DNA of 64,000 bases, from the NCBI RefSeq assembly GCF_022808325.1, contig NZ_JALGCL010000001.1, forward strand, positions 1,072,554 to 1,136,553, written 5' to 3'. The notes under the pieces are model-generated. The model made no database searches and had not been told where the DNA came from. It saw nothing but the letters and a program-made list of their open reading frames with translations. Numbering within the stretch: position 1 is the first letter of the stretch; each line of letters opens with the position of its first letter. The position numbers and the translations under genes were made by a program. The stretch comes from Cognatiluteimonas sedimenti (lineage in GTDB: Bacteria; Pseudomonadota; Gammaproteobacteria; Xanthomonadales; Xanthomonadaceae). This document shows positions 28,533 through 38,854 of the stretch, one piece after another.

Positions 28533-29126
28533 ATGCCCGAGATCCTGGTGTTGTATTACAGCCGCGGCGGTTCGGTGGCGAGACTGGCACGGCAGATCGC
28601 GCGCGGCATCGGCGAAGTCGATGGCATGGCTGCGCGGCTGCGCACGGTGCCGCCGGTTGCCGCGACCACCCAGGCGGCAATCGCGCCGGTGCCCGAGGAC
28701 GGCGCGCCCTACGTCGAGCGCCGCGATCTCGCCGAATGCGCCGGCCTGCTGCTCGGCAGCCCGACCCGTTTCGGCAACATGGCCGCGCCGCTCAAGCACT
28801 TCATCGACGGGCTCGGCGCCGAATGGGCCAGCGGCACCCTGGTCGGCAAGCCGGCCGGCGTGTTCACCTCCACCAGCACGATGCACGGCGGCCAGGAATC
28901 CACGCTGCTGTCGATGCTGCTGCCGCTGCTGCACCATGGCTGCGTGATCGCGGGCATCCCGTTCACCGAGCCCGCGCTGAACAGCACGCGCACCGGCGGC
29001 ACGCCGTACGGCGCCAGCCATGTGGCCGGGCTGCAGGACGACCCGCAACCCAGCGACGACGAAGCCGTGCTGGCGCGCGCGCTCGGCCGCCGGATCGCAC
29101 GACTCGCCGCGAGGCTGGCGCCATGA
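28533..29126 (+). CDS. WrbA-like NAD(P)H:quinone oxidoreductase
   Basis: The 197-residue flavodoxin-fold protein has the FMN phosphate loop YYSRGGSVARLARQIA (residues 8-23), the PTRFGNMAAPLKHFID block that distinguishes WrbA-type enzymes, and STSTMHGGQEST near residue 110. It would reduce quinones by two electrons using FMN, protecting against radical formation. It overlaps the DUF2069 gene by ATGA. Confidence 0.88.
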   Translation: MPEILVLYYSRGGSVARLARQIARGIGEVDGMAARLRTVPPVAATTQAAIAPVPEDGAPYVERRDLAECAGLLLGSPTRFGNMAAPLKHFIDGLGAEWASGTLVGKPAGVFTSTSTMHGGQESTLLSMLLPLLHHGCVIAGIPFTEPALNSTRTGGTPYGASHVAGLQDDPQPSDDEAVLARALGRRIARLAARLAP

Positions 29127-29458
29127 CTCGCACCCGCGGCATCCTCTGCGCCGCCCTGCTCGCGCTCGCCGCGTTGTACGCGTGGTGGTTCGCGCGCGAC
29201 GGGCAGTGGGTGGCGGTCGTCGTGTTCGCGCTGCCGCCGCTGCTGCTGGCGCTCTCGCTGCTGCGCGGCGGCGGCGCCCGCACCGGCTTCTGGGCCGGGG
29301 TATTGGCGCTGCTGTGGTTCTCGCACGGCATCATGGTGGCCTGGACGCGCGCGCCGGAGCGCGGTCTGGCGCTGGCGGCCGTCGCGCTGGCGGTGGCGAT
29401 CGTGCTTGCCGCCAGCCTGCCCGGCCTGCGCGCGCGCTTCGGCGCAAGGCGGGGTTGA
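29123..29458 (+). CDS. DUF2069 family membrane protein
   Basis: The 111-residue protein has four hydrophobic segments (about residues 8-22, 29-46, 54-72 and 81-100). The conserved FWAGVLALLWFSHGIMVAW block fits DUF2069. Function unknown. It is translationally coupled (ATGA) to the WrbA-like gene, a pairing common in this order of bacteria, so the two probably act together. Confidence 0.82.
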   Translation: MTRTRGILCAALLALAALYAWWFARDGQWVAVVVFALPPLLLALSLLRGGGARTGFWAGVLALLWFSHGIMVAWTRAPERGLALAAVALAVAIVLAASLPGLRARFGARRG

Positions 29459-29501
29459 ACGCGGTCGTATAATTGCCGGCCCGCGAATCGGAATCCACGC
29501 G

Positions 29502-29990
29502 ATGGACGAGCTGTTGGTCGTCACCACCGGCGGCACCATCGACAAGGTCTATTTCGACGACAAGTCGGACTACCAGGTCGGTGAGCCGCAGATCGGCCGG
29601 ATCCTGCAGGAGCTCGGCGTTGCGTTCCGCTTCAACGTGATCCCGATCCTGCGCAAGGATTCGCTGCACATCGACGCCGCGGATCGCGAGCTGCTGCGCG
29701 CCACCATCGCCGCGCAGGACGCGCGCCACGTGCTGGTGACCCACGGCACCGACAGCATGGTGGAGACGGCCAAGGTGCTGGCGAGCATCGCCGGCAAGAC
29801 CATCGTCCTCACCGGCGCGCTGAATCCGGCGCGCTTCCGCGGATCCGACGCCGAGTTCAACATCGGCACCGCGGTCGGTGCCGTGCAGTCGCTGCCGGCG
29901 GGCGTCTACATCGCCATGAACGGGCGCATCTGGGACCCGGCGAGGGTCCGCAAGAACGTGGCCGCCAACCGCTTCGAAGCGCTCGACTGA
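29502..29990 (+). CDS. One-domain asparaginase-like protein
   Basis: The 162-residue protein matches only the N-terminal catalytic domain of type I/II L-asparaginases: TTGGTIDK (residues 8-15, nucleophile Thr) and HGTDSMVETAKVLA (second catalytic Thr-Asp). IVLTGALNPARFRGSDAEFN, where the equivalent Lys is replaced in context, follows. The C-terminal domain that completes the active site in the usual 330-residue dimer is absent, although the frame ends cleanly. It may be a stand-alone family rather than a truncation. TATAAT at 29468 is a possible -10 element. Confidence 0.75.
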   Translation: MDELLVVTTGGTIDKVYFDDKSDYQVGEPQIGRILQELGVAFRFNVIPILRKDSLHIDAADRELLRATIAAQDARHVLVTHGTDSMVETAKVLASIAGKTIVLTGALNPARFRGSDAEFNIGTAVGAVQSLPAGVYIAMNGRIWDPARVRKNVAANRFEALD

Positions 29991-29991
29991 G

Positions 29992-30339
29992 GTGCCCGTG
30001 CCGCGTGCCAGGCGCGTCTACGAGCCACCCGCCGAGGACGACGGCCTGCGCGTCCTGGTCGATCGCCTCTGGCCACGCGGCTTGTCCAGGTCCAGGGCGC
30101 AGGTGGACGAGTGGCTGAAGGAGATTGCGCCGAGCCCGGAGTTGCGCAAGCGGTTCCATGAGCACCCGGAGCGCTGGGGGGATTTCCGCGAGGCCTACCT
30201 CGCCGAGGCGCGCGCCAATCCGGCATTGCCCGCCCTTCGCAGCCTCGCGAGAAGGCAGCGCATCACCCTGCTCTACGCCTACCACGACGCGGTCCACAAC
30301 CACGCGGTGTTGCTGCAAGGCCTGTTGCGGCCACGCTGA
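29992..30339 (+). CDS. DUF488 (YeaO-like) protein
   Basis: The protein is 115 residues from GTG at 29992; GTG at 29998 is an equally possible start. It has the family signature RVYEPPAEDDGLRVLVDRLW, PRGLSRSRAQVDEW, EWLKEIAPSPELRKRF and TLLYAYHDAVHNHAVLL. The biochemical function is unknown. It begins one base after the stop of the asparaginase-like gene and is likely cotranscribed. Confidence 0.82.
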   Translation: MPVPRARRVYEPPAEDDGLRVLVDRLWPRGLSRSRAQVDEWLKEIAPSPELRKRFHEHPERWGDFREAYLAEARANPALPALRSLARRQRITLLYAYHDAVHNHAVLLQGLLRPR

Positions 30340-30531
30340 GTGTTCCGTGCACCGGTACCGCCATCGGCCGGGGTGGAATCGCGACCTGGCGAATCCTGGA
30401 TTGTTGCGTCCGCTGGCAACATCCAGCCCCTTGATGGGCCGGTGCCATCCCGTCTTCTAAAGGCGATACGGCGCGCGCGCCGTGGATCGTCCTGGGAGCG
30501 TATCGCCCCACCGGCGGCGTTGGGCCGATCC

Positions 30532-30561
30532 ATAAAAAGACCCCGGCGCAAGGCCGGGGTC
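30532..30561 (-). terminator. Intrinsic terminator of the M4 protease gene
   Basis: A perfect 9-bp stem, GACCCCGGC/GCCGGGGTC with a 5-base loop (30539-30561), is followed on the minus strand by TTTTT. It lies 32 bases after the protease stop codon. The rest of the 254-base gap to DUF488 holds nothing recognised. Confidence 0.85.
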
Positions 30562-30593
30562 GCAAGTCCATCAGGGGGTAATCGTCGCTGGGA

Positions 30594-33614
<3,021 letters not shown>

Positions 33615-34172
33615 TCAGAGCATCCCGGTTTCCAGGCGCGCGGCCTCGGACATCATGTTGCGGTTCCACGGCGGGTCGAACACCAGTTCGACGTCGGCCT
33701 CGGCCACGGTCGGGATCAGTTCCAGCTTGTTGCGCACGTCGTCGACCAGGATCTCGCCCATGCCGCAGCCCGGCGCGGTCAGGGTCATCTTGACCTCGAC
33801 CAGGCGTTGCCCGTCTTCGCGATGGCTGACAACCGCCTCGTACACCAGGCCGAGGTCGACGACGTTGATCGGAATCTCCGGGTCGAAGCAGGTGCGCAAC
33901 TGCTTCCAGACCAGCTGCTCCACCGTCTCGTCGGAGGCGCCTGGAGGCAATTCCAGCGGCTCGGCGGGCTCCTTGCCGATGGCGTCGGCGTCGTGCCCGG
34001 CGATCCGGAACAGGTTGCCCTCGACGAACACCGTGTAGCTGCCACCCAGCGCCTGGGTGATGTAGCCGACGCTGCCGGCCGGAAGGGTGACCGCATCACC
34101 CTGCGGCACCAGCACGGCGGGGCAGTCGCGCTCGAAGCGCACGGGTTCGCTGCTGCGGGAGTACATGTTCAT
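33615..34172 (-). CDS. sufT: SufT-like Fe-S assembly protein (DUF59/MIP18 domain)
   Basis: The 185-residue protein has an N-terminal region (RSSEPVRFERDCPAVLVPQG...LPAGSVGYITQALGGSYTVF) typical of SufT. A DUF59 domain follows, with the conserved Asp-Pro-Glu-Ile segment (FDPEIPINVVDLGLVYEA), the reactive Cys motif TAPGCGMG, and WNRNMMSEAARLETGML at the end. It helps mature Fe-S proteins. The first of two close ATGs (34172, 34166) is used. No suf operon is adjacent. Confidence 0.85.
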   Translation of the reverse strand: MNMYSRSSEPVRFERDCPAVLVPQGDAVTLPAGSVGYITQALGGSYTVFVEGNLFRIAGHDADAIGKEPAEPLELPPGASDETVEQLVWKQLRTCFDPEIPINVVDLGLVYEAVVSHREDGQRLVEVKMTLTAPGCGMGEILVDDVRNKLELIPTVAEADVELVFDPPWNRNMMSEAARLETGML

Positions 34173-34269
34173 TGGCCAGGTGGGGATTGCAGCGCCTGCG
34201 CTGCACGATGGCGTCATTCTACCGCCGCGCGGACGCTATGCTGTGGCGCTTGCCGATACGAAGCCCGCC

Positions 34270-34698
34270 ATGACCGATCCCACCGCGCGACCGGCGCACC
34301 GGCCGTTGCATGCCCTGTTTGCCCCGGCACTGGTGGCGCTGGGCAGTTGCGGGTTCGCGGCCGCCTGGATCCTGCTCGCGATCGCCCGCGACCGGCAATG
34401 CAGCTGGATGGCGGTTTTCGCCGCGGTCGACGCAGTGTTGCTCCTGCGCCTGGCGCGTATGCCGGCAGGCGCGTTGCGCATGCTCGCGGCGGTCGCCGCC
34501 ACGTCGTTGTCCATCGTCCTCGCCAACTGGGGCATCGCCGCGGCCCAGGTCGGCAAGCTGATGGGGCTGCTGCCGTGGGAATCGGCGTCCAAGCTCGGTC
34601 CGCGCTATGCCTGGACGCTCGCCGGGCTCGCCAACCAGCCCGCCGACCTGGCGTGGCTGGCCGCCGCACTGTTGCTGGCGGCGATCGCTTCGCGCTGA
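34270..34698 (+). CDS. Uncharacterised four-helix membrane protein
   Basis: The 142-residue protein has hydrophobic segments at about residues 18-37, 43-57, 66-90 and 120-138 and a short hydrophilic loop (LPWESASKLGPRYAW) before the last. No known motif was recognised. It lies alone between minus-strand sufT and pntB. Reading frame, start ATG and hydrophobic pattern support a real gene; function unknown. Confidence 0.65.
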   Translation: MTDPTARPAHRPLHALFAPALVALGSCGFAAAWILLAIARDRQCSWMAVFAAVDAVLLLRLARMPAGALRMLAAVAATSLSIVLANWGIAAAQVGKLMGLLPWESASKLGPRYAWTLAGLANQPADLAWLAAALLLAAIASR

Positions 34699-34728
34699 GC
34701 GCGGCCGGCTCGGCGCGATTGCCTGCGG

Positions 34729-36120
34729 TCAGTGCCCGCCGTCCAGCGCCTTGAGTTCGCTGACCAGGGCGCTGGCCATTTCCGCGCCGTCGCCGTACAG
34801 CATCCGGGTGTTGTCGCCGTAGAACAGCGCATTCTCGATCCCGGCGAAGCCGGTGCCCTTGCCACGCTTGATGACCACAGTGTTCTTCGACTGCGATACG
34901 TCCAGGATCGGCATGCCGTAAATCGGCGAGGCGGGGTCGGTCCTGGCGACGGGGTTGACGACGTCGTTGGCGCCGATCACGAGCGACACGTCGGTGTTGG
35001 CGAATTCCGGGTTGATGTCGTCCATGTCGGCGATCAGGTCGTACGGCACGCCGGCTTCGGCAAGCAGCACGTTCATGTGCCCGGGCATGCGCCCGGCCAC
35101 GGGATGGATCGCGAACTTGACCTTCACCCCGCGATCGATCAGGCGCTGCGCCAGCTCCCAGATCTTGTGCTGGGCCTGGGCCACCGCCATGCCGTAGCCG
35201 GGCACGATCACCACGCGCTCGGCATAAGCCATCATCGCGGCGACGTCGCCGGCTTCGATCGGCTTCTGCGCCCCGGCGATCTCCTGCTGCTGTGCACTGG
35301 TGCCGCCGAAATTGGAGAACAGCACACCAGAGATCGGCCGGTTCATCGCCTTGGCCATCAGCCGCGTCAGCAGCATGCCGGCGGCACCGACCATCATGCC
35401 GGCAATGATGAGCGCCTCGTTGCCGAGCACGTAGCCCTCGAAGGCGACCGCCAGGCCGGTCAGCGCGTTGTACAGCGAGATCACCACCGGCATGTCGGCG
35501 CCGCCGATCGGCAGCGTCATCAGCACGCCAAGGGCGAGTGCGGCGGCGAAGAACGCGACCACCAGCGGCACCCCGAGCGAATGCACCACCATTGCGCCCA
35601 GCGCCACCGCGGCCAATGCCACCAGCGCGTTGAACCATTGCTGCCCGGGGAAGGTGTAGCGCTTGTCCATGCGCCCGTCCAGCTTGGCCCAGGCGATCAC
35701 CGAGCCCGACAGCGAGACCGCGCCGATCAGCGCGCCGACCACGCCGAGCACGACCGTCACCAGCGACGGCGCGGCACCCATGGCCGAGAACCGCAGCAAC
35801 TCGACCGCACCGATCGCAGCCGCCGAACCACCGCCCATGCCGTTGAACAGCGCCACCATCTGCGGCATGTCGGTGATCGCCACGCGCTTGCCCCAGACCC
35901 AGGCGACCGCGGTACCGAGCGCGGCCGCCAGCACGATCAGGCCGAGGTTGTGCAGGCCCGGCAGCAGCAGCGTGGCGAAGGTCGCCAGCAGCATCCCCAC
36001 GCCCGCCCACTGGATGCCCGAGCGCGCCGTCTTCGGCGAGGCCATGCGCTGCAACCCGAGCAGGAACAGCGTGGCGGCGACGAAATAGCTGGCCTTGACC
36101 AGCAGCGGCAGCCAGCTCAT
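34729..36120 (-). CDS. pntB: Proton-translocating NAD(P) transhydrogenase subunit beta
   Basis: The 463-residue protein has about nine membrane segments (residues 1-260) and the C-terminal NADP(H)-binding domain III with VPGYGMAVAQAQHKIWELA, the DDINPEFANTDVSLVIGANDVVNP block, and KRGKGTGFAGIENALF. With PntAa and PntAb it couples hydride transfer from NADH to NADP+ to proton import. Its ATG overlaps the pntAb stop (ATGA). Confidence 0.95.
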   Translation of the reverse strand: MSWLPLLVKASYFVAATLFLLGLQRMASPKTARSGIQWAGVGMLLATFATLLLPGLHNLGLIVLAAALGTAVAWVWGKRVAITDMPQMVALFNGMGGGSAAAIGAVELLRFSAMGAAPSLVTVVLGVVGALIGAVSLSGSVIAWAKLDGRMDKRYTFPGQQWFNALVALAAVALGAMVVHSLGVPLVVAFFAAALALGVLMTLPIGGADMPVVISLYNALTGLAVAFEGYVLGNEALIIAGMMVGAAGMLLTRLMAKAMNRPISGVLFSNFGGTSAQQQEIAGAQKPIEAGDVAAMMAYAERVVIVPGYGMAVAQAQHKIWELAQRLIDRGVKVKFAIHPVAGRMPGHMNVLLAEAGVPYDLIADMDDINPEFANTDVSLVIGANDVVNPVARTDPASPIYGMPILDVSQSKNTVVIKRGKGTGFAGIENALFYGDNTRMLYGDGAEMASALVSELKALDGGH

Positions 36121-36410
36121 GCCTTCGGCCCCGGCTTGTTCGAGGTCTTGAACATCTCCAGCATTCGCTCGGTGACCACGTAGCCGCCGGCGGCGTTGCC
36201 CGCCCCCAGCAGCACGGCCGCGAAGCCGATCACCTTTTCCAGGGTGGTGTCGGCATGGCCCAGTACCACCATCGCCCCGATCAGGACGATACCATGGATG
36301 AAGTTGGAGCCCGACATCAGCGGCGTGTGCAGGATCACCGGCACCCGGCTTATGATCACGTGGCCGGCGATCGCAGCCAGCATGAAGATGTAGAGCGCTT
36401 CAAACTCCAT
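36117..36410 (-). CDS. pntAb: NAD(P) transhydrogenase subunit alpha, part 2 (membrane)
   Basis: The 97-residue protein corresponds to the membrane part of E. coli PntA: hydrophobic segments around residues 6-22, 36-50 and 58-78, with the conserved HTPLMSGSNFIHGIVLIGA. It is coupled to pntB by ATGA. In the three-gene form of the enzyme pntAa normally lies just upstream; here it is 2.4 kb away. Confidence 0.93.
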   Translation of the reverse strand: MEFEALYIFMLAAIAGHVIISRVPVILHTPLMSGSNFIHGIVLIGAMVVLGHADTTLEKVIGFAAVLLGAGNAAGGYVVTERMLEMFKTSNKPGPKA

Positions 36411-36583
36411 GCGCCACTCCGCTTCTTTCCATGGCTGCGTCCCCGCTGGTCGTGCCCGGAATCATAACCGTCCCTGAACATGGCGGCACCTGCGTCAACC
36501 CGGCCGCCGCCGAGGCGTTACAGAGGGGGTATGCCGCGGATGTGAGCAAGTCGCATCCACCCCATCCCCCACCGGAGAACACC

Positions 36584-37213
36584 ATGCGCAAGTTCCCGCT
36601 GTTGACCCTGCCCGTGCTGCTGGGCGCCGCCCTGGCCGCGCAGGCCCAGGACACGACGCCCGCCACGACCTCCACGACCGACAACCATGGCGACCAGATC
36701 GAAACCCGGCTGGACAACAAGGGCGATCGCATCGACCAGCGCCTGGATGAGAAAGGCCAACGCATCGACCAGCGCCGCGATGCCCTGTCCGAGCGCCAGG
36801 CGGAACTCGGGCACGACAAGCGTGCCGGTTGGCTCGACAACAGCGGCAACCGCATCGAGGACCGCCTGGACAACCAGGGTGACCGCATCGACCAGCGCCT
36901 CGACCGGCGCGGGGAGAAGATCAATACCTGCCTTGACGCCGGCACTTGCCCGGCGGGCGACGGGGTCGAGGATCGCCTCGACAACAAGGGCGACCGCATC
37001 GACCAGCGCCTCGACGACAAGGGCCAGCGCATCGACCAGCGCCGCGATGCCCGCTCCGCGCACCAGGATGAGCTCGGGAACGAGAAGCGCGCCGACTGGC
37101 TGGACAACAGCGGCGATCGGGTCGAGACCCGCCTCGACCAGAAGGGCGACCGCGTCAACAAGCGCCTGGATCGCAAGGGATCGCGCAGGGGTGGCCGGCG
37201 TGCGCAACGCTGA
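36584..37213 (+). CDS. Exported hendecad-repeat protein (11 x 11 residues)
   Basis: The 209-residue protein has a Sec signal peptide (MRKFPLLTLPVLLGAALAAQA). The mature part is built from eleven 11-residue units with consensus G-D-R-I-D-Q-R-L-D-x-K, starting near residue 36. Two related 19-residue inserts (SERQAELGHDKRAGWLDNS and SAHQDELGNEKRADWLDNS) interrupt the array, and the whole pattern repeats with an 89-residue period. Hydrophobic residues occupy positions 4 and 8 only, as in right-handed hendecad coiled coils; charge is very high. Two Cys lie close together (NTCLDAGTC). No known family recognised. It precedes the sigma-factor gene by 43 bases. Confidence 0.8.
   Translation: MRKFPLLTLPVLLGAALAAQAQDTTPATTSTTDNHGDQIETRLDNKGDRIDQRLDEKGQRIDQRRDALSERQAELGHDKRAGWLDNSGNRIEDRLDNQGDRIDQRLDRRGEKINTCLDAGTCPAGDGVEDRLDNKGDRIDQRLDDKGQRIDQRRDARSAHQDELGNEKRADWLDNSGDRVETRLDQKGDRVNKRLDRKGSRRGGRRAQR
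36700..37190 (+). repeat. 33-base tandem repeats encoding the hendecads
   Basis: Degenerate 33-base units (core cgcatcgaccagcgcctg) recur through this stretch. The segments starting at 36719 and 36986 are almost identical over about 66 bases, showing duplication of a larger 267-base block. Confidence 0.85.
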
Positions 37214-37256
37214 GGCCCGGCAGGCCTGACGGTCCGCCAGCGGCCGACGTCGGCGC

Positions 37257-37814
37257 ATGTTCAAGCCTGATGGCGCCGCCACGGCCGCGGAAACACCTAC
37301 TGCGTCGGGAGGAGCGACGCTCGATGGCTTCCTGGCCGCGATCGAAGCGCGCGCCTTCCGGTTTGCCGAACTCTCGCTGGGCCATCGGGAAGACGCCCTG
37401 GACGTCGTCCAGGACAGCATGATCAAGTTGATGGCCTATCGGGAACGGCCTTCGCCGGAATGGACGCCCTTGTTCTGGAGCATCCTGCGCAGCCGCATCG
37501 TCGATGCGCAACGACGCGGGAGGCTCCGACTCCGCTGGTTTTCGTCGAACTTGCAGGACGGAGTCCAGCCGGACTGGGCGGACGACAGTACCGATCCGGC
37601 CCGCGCCCAGGATGGGCGCGAGGCGTACGCCAAACTCGCGGAGGGACTGCGGGGCTTGCCCGGCCGGCAACGCGAGGCATTCACCCTGCGGATCCTCGAG
37701 GAACTCGATGGCGGCACCACGGCACGGATCATGGGATGTTCGGAAGGGTCGGTGAAGACCCACCTTGCGCGCGCGCGCGACTCGCTGCAGAAGCGGTTGG
37801 AGGATTGGCGATGA
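37257..37814 (+). CDS. ECF-type RNA polymerase sigma factor
   Basis: The 185-residue protein has a sigma-70 region 2 (LGHREDALDVVQDSMIKLMAYR, about residues 41-62; PLFWSILRSRIVDAQRRG) and region 4 (GLPGRQREAFTLRILEELDG, then MGCSEGSVKTHLARARDSL, about residues 158-176), with no region 1.1 or 3. The downstream one-TM gene overlaps it (ATGA), the usual layout for a cognate anti-sigma factor. The target genes are unknown; the adjacent repeat protein and DUF3106 gene are the first candidates. Confidence 0.88.
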   Translation: MFKPDGAATAAETPTASGGATLDGFLAAIEARAFRFAELSLGHREDALDVVQDSMIKLMAYRERPSPEWTPLFWSILRSRIVDAQRRGRLRLRWFSSNLQDGVQPDWADDSTDPARAQDGREAYAKLAEGLRGLPGRQREAFTLRILEELDGGTTARIMGCSEGSVKTHLARARDSLQKRLEDWR

Positions 37815-38347
37815 CATACCAGCACGGGGCCTTCGACCAGCACGCGCACGCGAGCTACGTCGAGGCCGCGTCGGCGCTGTCGCCGGCGATGCAGGGTCGG
37901 CTGCGCGCAGCGCGGCGCACGGCGTTGGCCACGCCCGCTGGCAAGCGGGTCCAGGCGCGTCGGCAGAGGCCATCGCCGCTGCTGCCGGCAGGCGCCGTGG
38001 CTGCTGCCCTGCTGGCGGTGGCGGTCGGCCTGCACTGGCAGCCTGCCGGCGAGTCGTCCAGCCCGGCGTTGGTGGACCTGTCCGCGGCGCAGCAAGCCAG
38101 TCGCGCCGACCCGGACAGCGTGAAGCGCGGCACCACGCCATCCGATATCACCGGCATGCCTGCGGCCGCTCCGGTCGAGCCGAGCGCCGCGTCACCGGCA
38201 GCGGGTGCCGACGCGGCCCTGGCCGGCGTTCGATCCATGGAAGAACAACCGCTGCTGATGCTGGACGAAGATCCCGATTTCTACCTGTGGCTGGGGGGCG
38301 ACGACGCCCTGCCGGCCAATGCGGAGCCAAGCCATGACCCGACGTGA
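37811..38347 (+). CDS. One-TM protein, putative anti-sigma factor
   Basis: The 178-residue protein has a cytoplasmic N-terminus of about 55 residues, one hydrophobic segment (LLPAGAVAAALLAVAVGLHW, about residues 57-76), an Ala/Pro/Ser-rich periplasmic region, and an acidic end with DEDPDFYLWLGGDD. It is translationally coupled to the sigma gene. The anti-sigma role is inferred from operon position and topology; no zinc HxxxCxxC motif is present. Confidence 0.7.
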   Translation: MTYQHGAFDQHAHASYVEAASALSPAMQGRLRAARRTALATPAGKRVQARRQRPSPLLPAGAVAAALLAVAVGLHWQPAGESSSPALVDLSAAQQASRADPDSVKRGTTPSDITGMPAAAPVEPSAASPAAGADAALAGVRSMEEQPLLMLDEDPDFYLWLGGDDALPANAEPSHDPT

Positions 38348-38798
38348 TAACTCCCGGAACAATCCACGGACCCTGCTCATGGGGGGCGGCCTGCTGGTGT
38401 TGTTCGTGATCGGGGCACCGGGAGCGCATGCCCAAGACCAGGCAAAAACGACCCCCCTGGCCGACGCGACGCTTTCATCGTGGGAACAACTCAGCCCGAC
38501 GCAACGGGATGAGCTGATAGGGCCCCTGCGGGAGCGCTGGAACAGCCAGCCAGATGCGCGTGCGCGCATGCTGGGCAATGCACGGCGCTGGCAGCAGTTG
38601 AACCCCGACCAGCGCCTGCGCGCGCAAAGGGGCCTGGAGCGGCTGGAGCAGATGACGCCGGAGCAGCGCCAGCAGGCGCGCGAAGCCTACCAGCGGCAGC
38701 GGCAATCACCTGAAGCGGCCCCGCAGGAACCGCGCGTGGAGCGCAGCCGCAAAGCCGGCCCCCTGCAGCGACGGCAGAGAAGGTTTCCGCGGCGCTGA
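38334..38798 (+). CDS. DUF3106 family exported protein
   Basis: The 154-residue protein has a signal peptide (GGGLLVLFVIGAPGAHAQ) and the DUF3106 pattern of Trp-Leu-Ser-Pro and Leu-Xaa-Pro-Gln-Arg turns (WEQLSPTQRDELIGPLRERW; RRWQQLNPDQRLRAQRG; LEQMTPEQRQQAREAYQRQR), then a basic tail. DUF3106 genes often follow an ECF sigma/anti-sigma pair. It overlaps the preceding gene by 14 bases. Function unknown; likely periplasmic. Confidence 0.82.
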   Translation: MTRRDNSRNNPRTLLMGGGLLVLFVIGAPGAHAQDQAKTTPLADATLSSWEQLSPTQRDELIGPLRERWNSQPDARARMLGNARRWQQLNPDQRLRAQRGLERLEQMTPEQRQQAREAYQRQRQSPEAAPQEPRVERSRKAGPLQRRQRRFPRR

Positions 38799-38854
38799 CC
38801 CGTCGCCCGGGAACGGAGTAGATTCCGTGGCAGTCCTGGGCCTGGTTGCGTCCC

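Noticed and set aside
29455-29480. TATAAT at 29468 as a full sigma-70 promoter for the asparaginase-like gene
   Set aside because: No -35 element at proper spacing; TTGAAC lies only 7 bases upstream. Mentioned only as a possible -10.
36700-37190. 33-base repeats in the hendecad gene considered as a CRISPR array or minisatellite
   Set aside because: The units are in frame, degenerate mainly at third positions and contiguous without spacers, so they reflect protein repeats.
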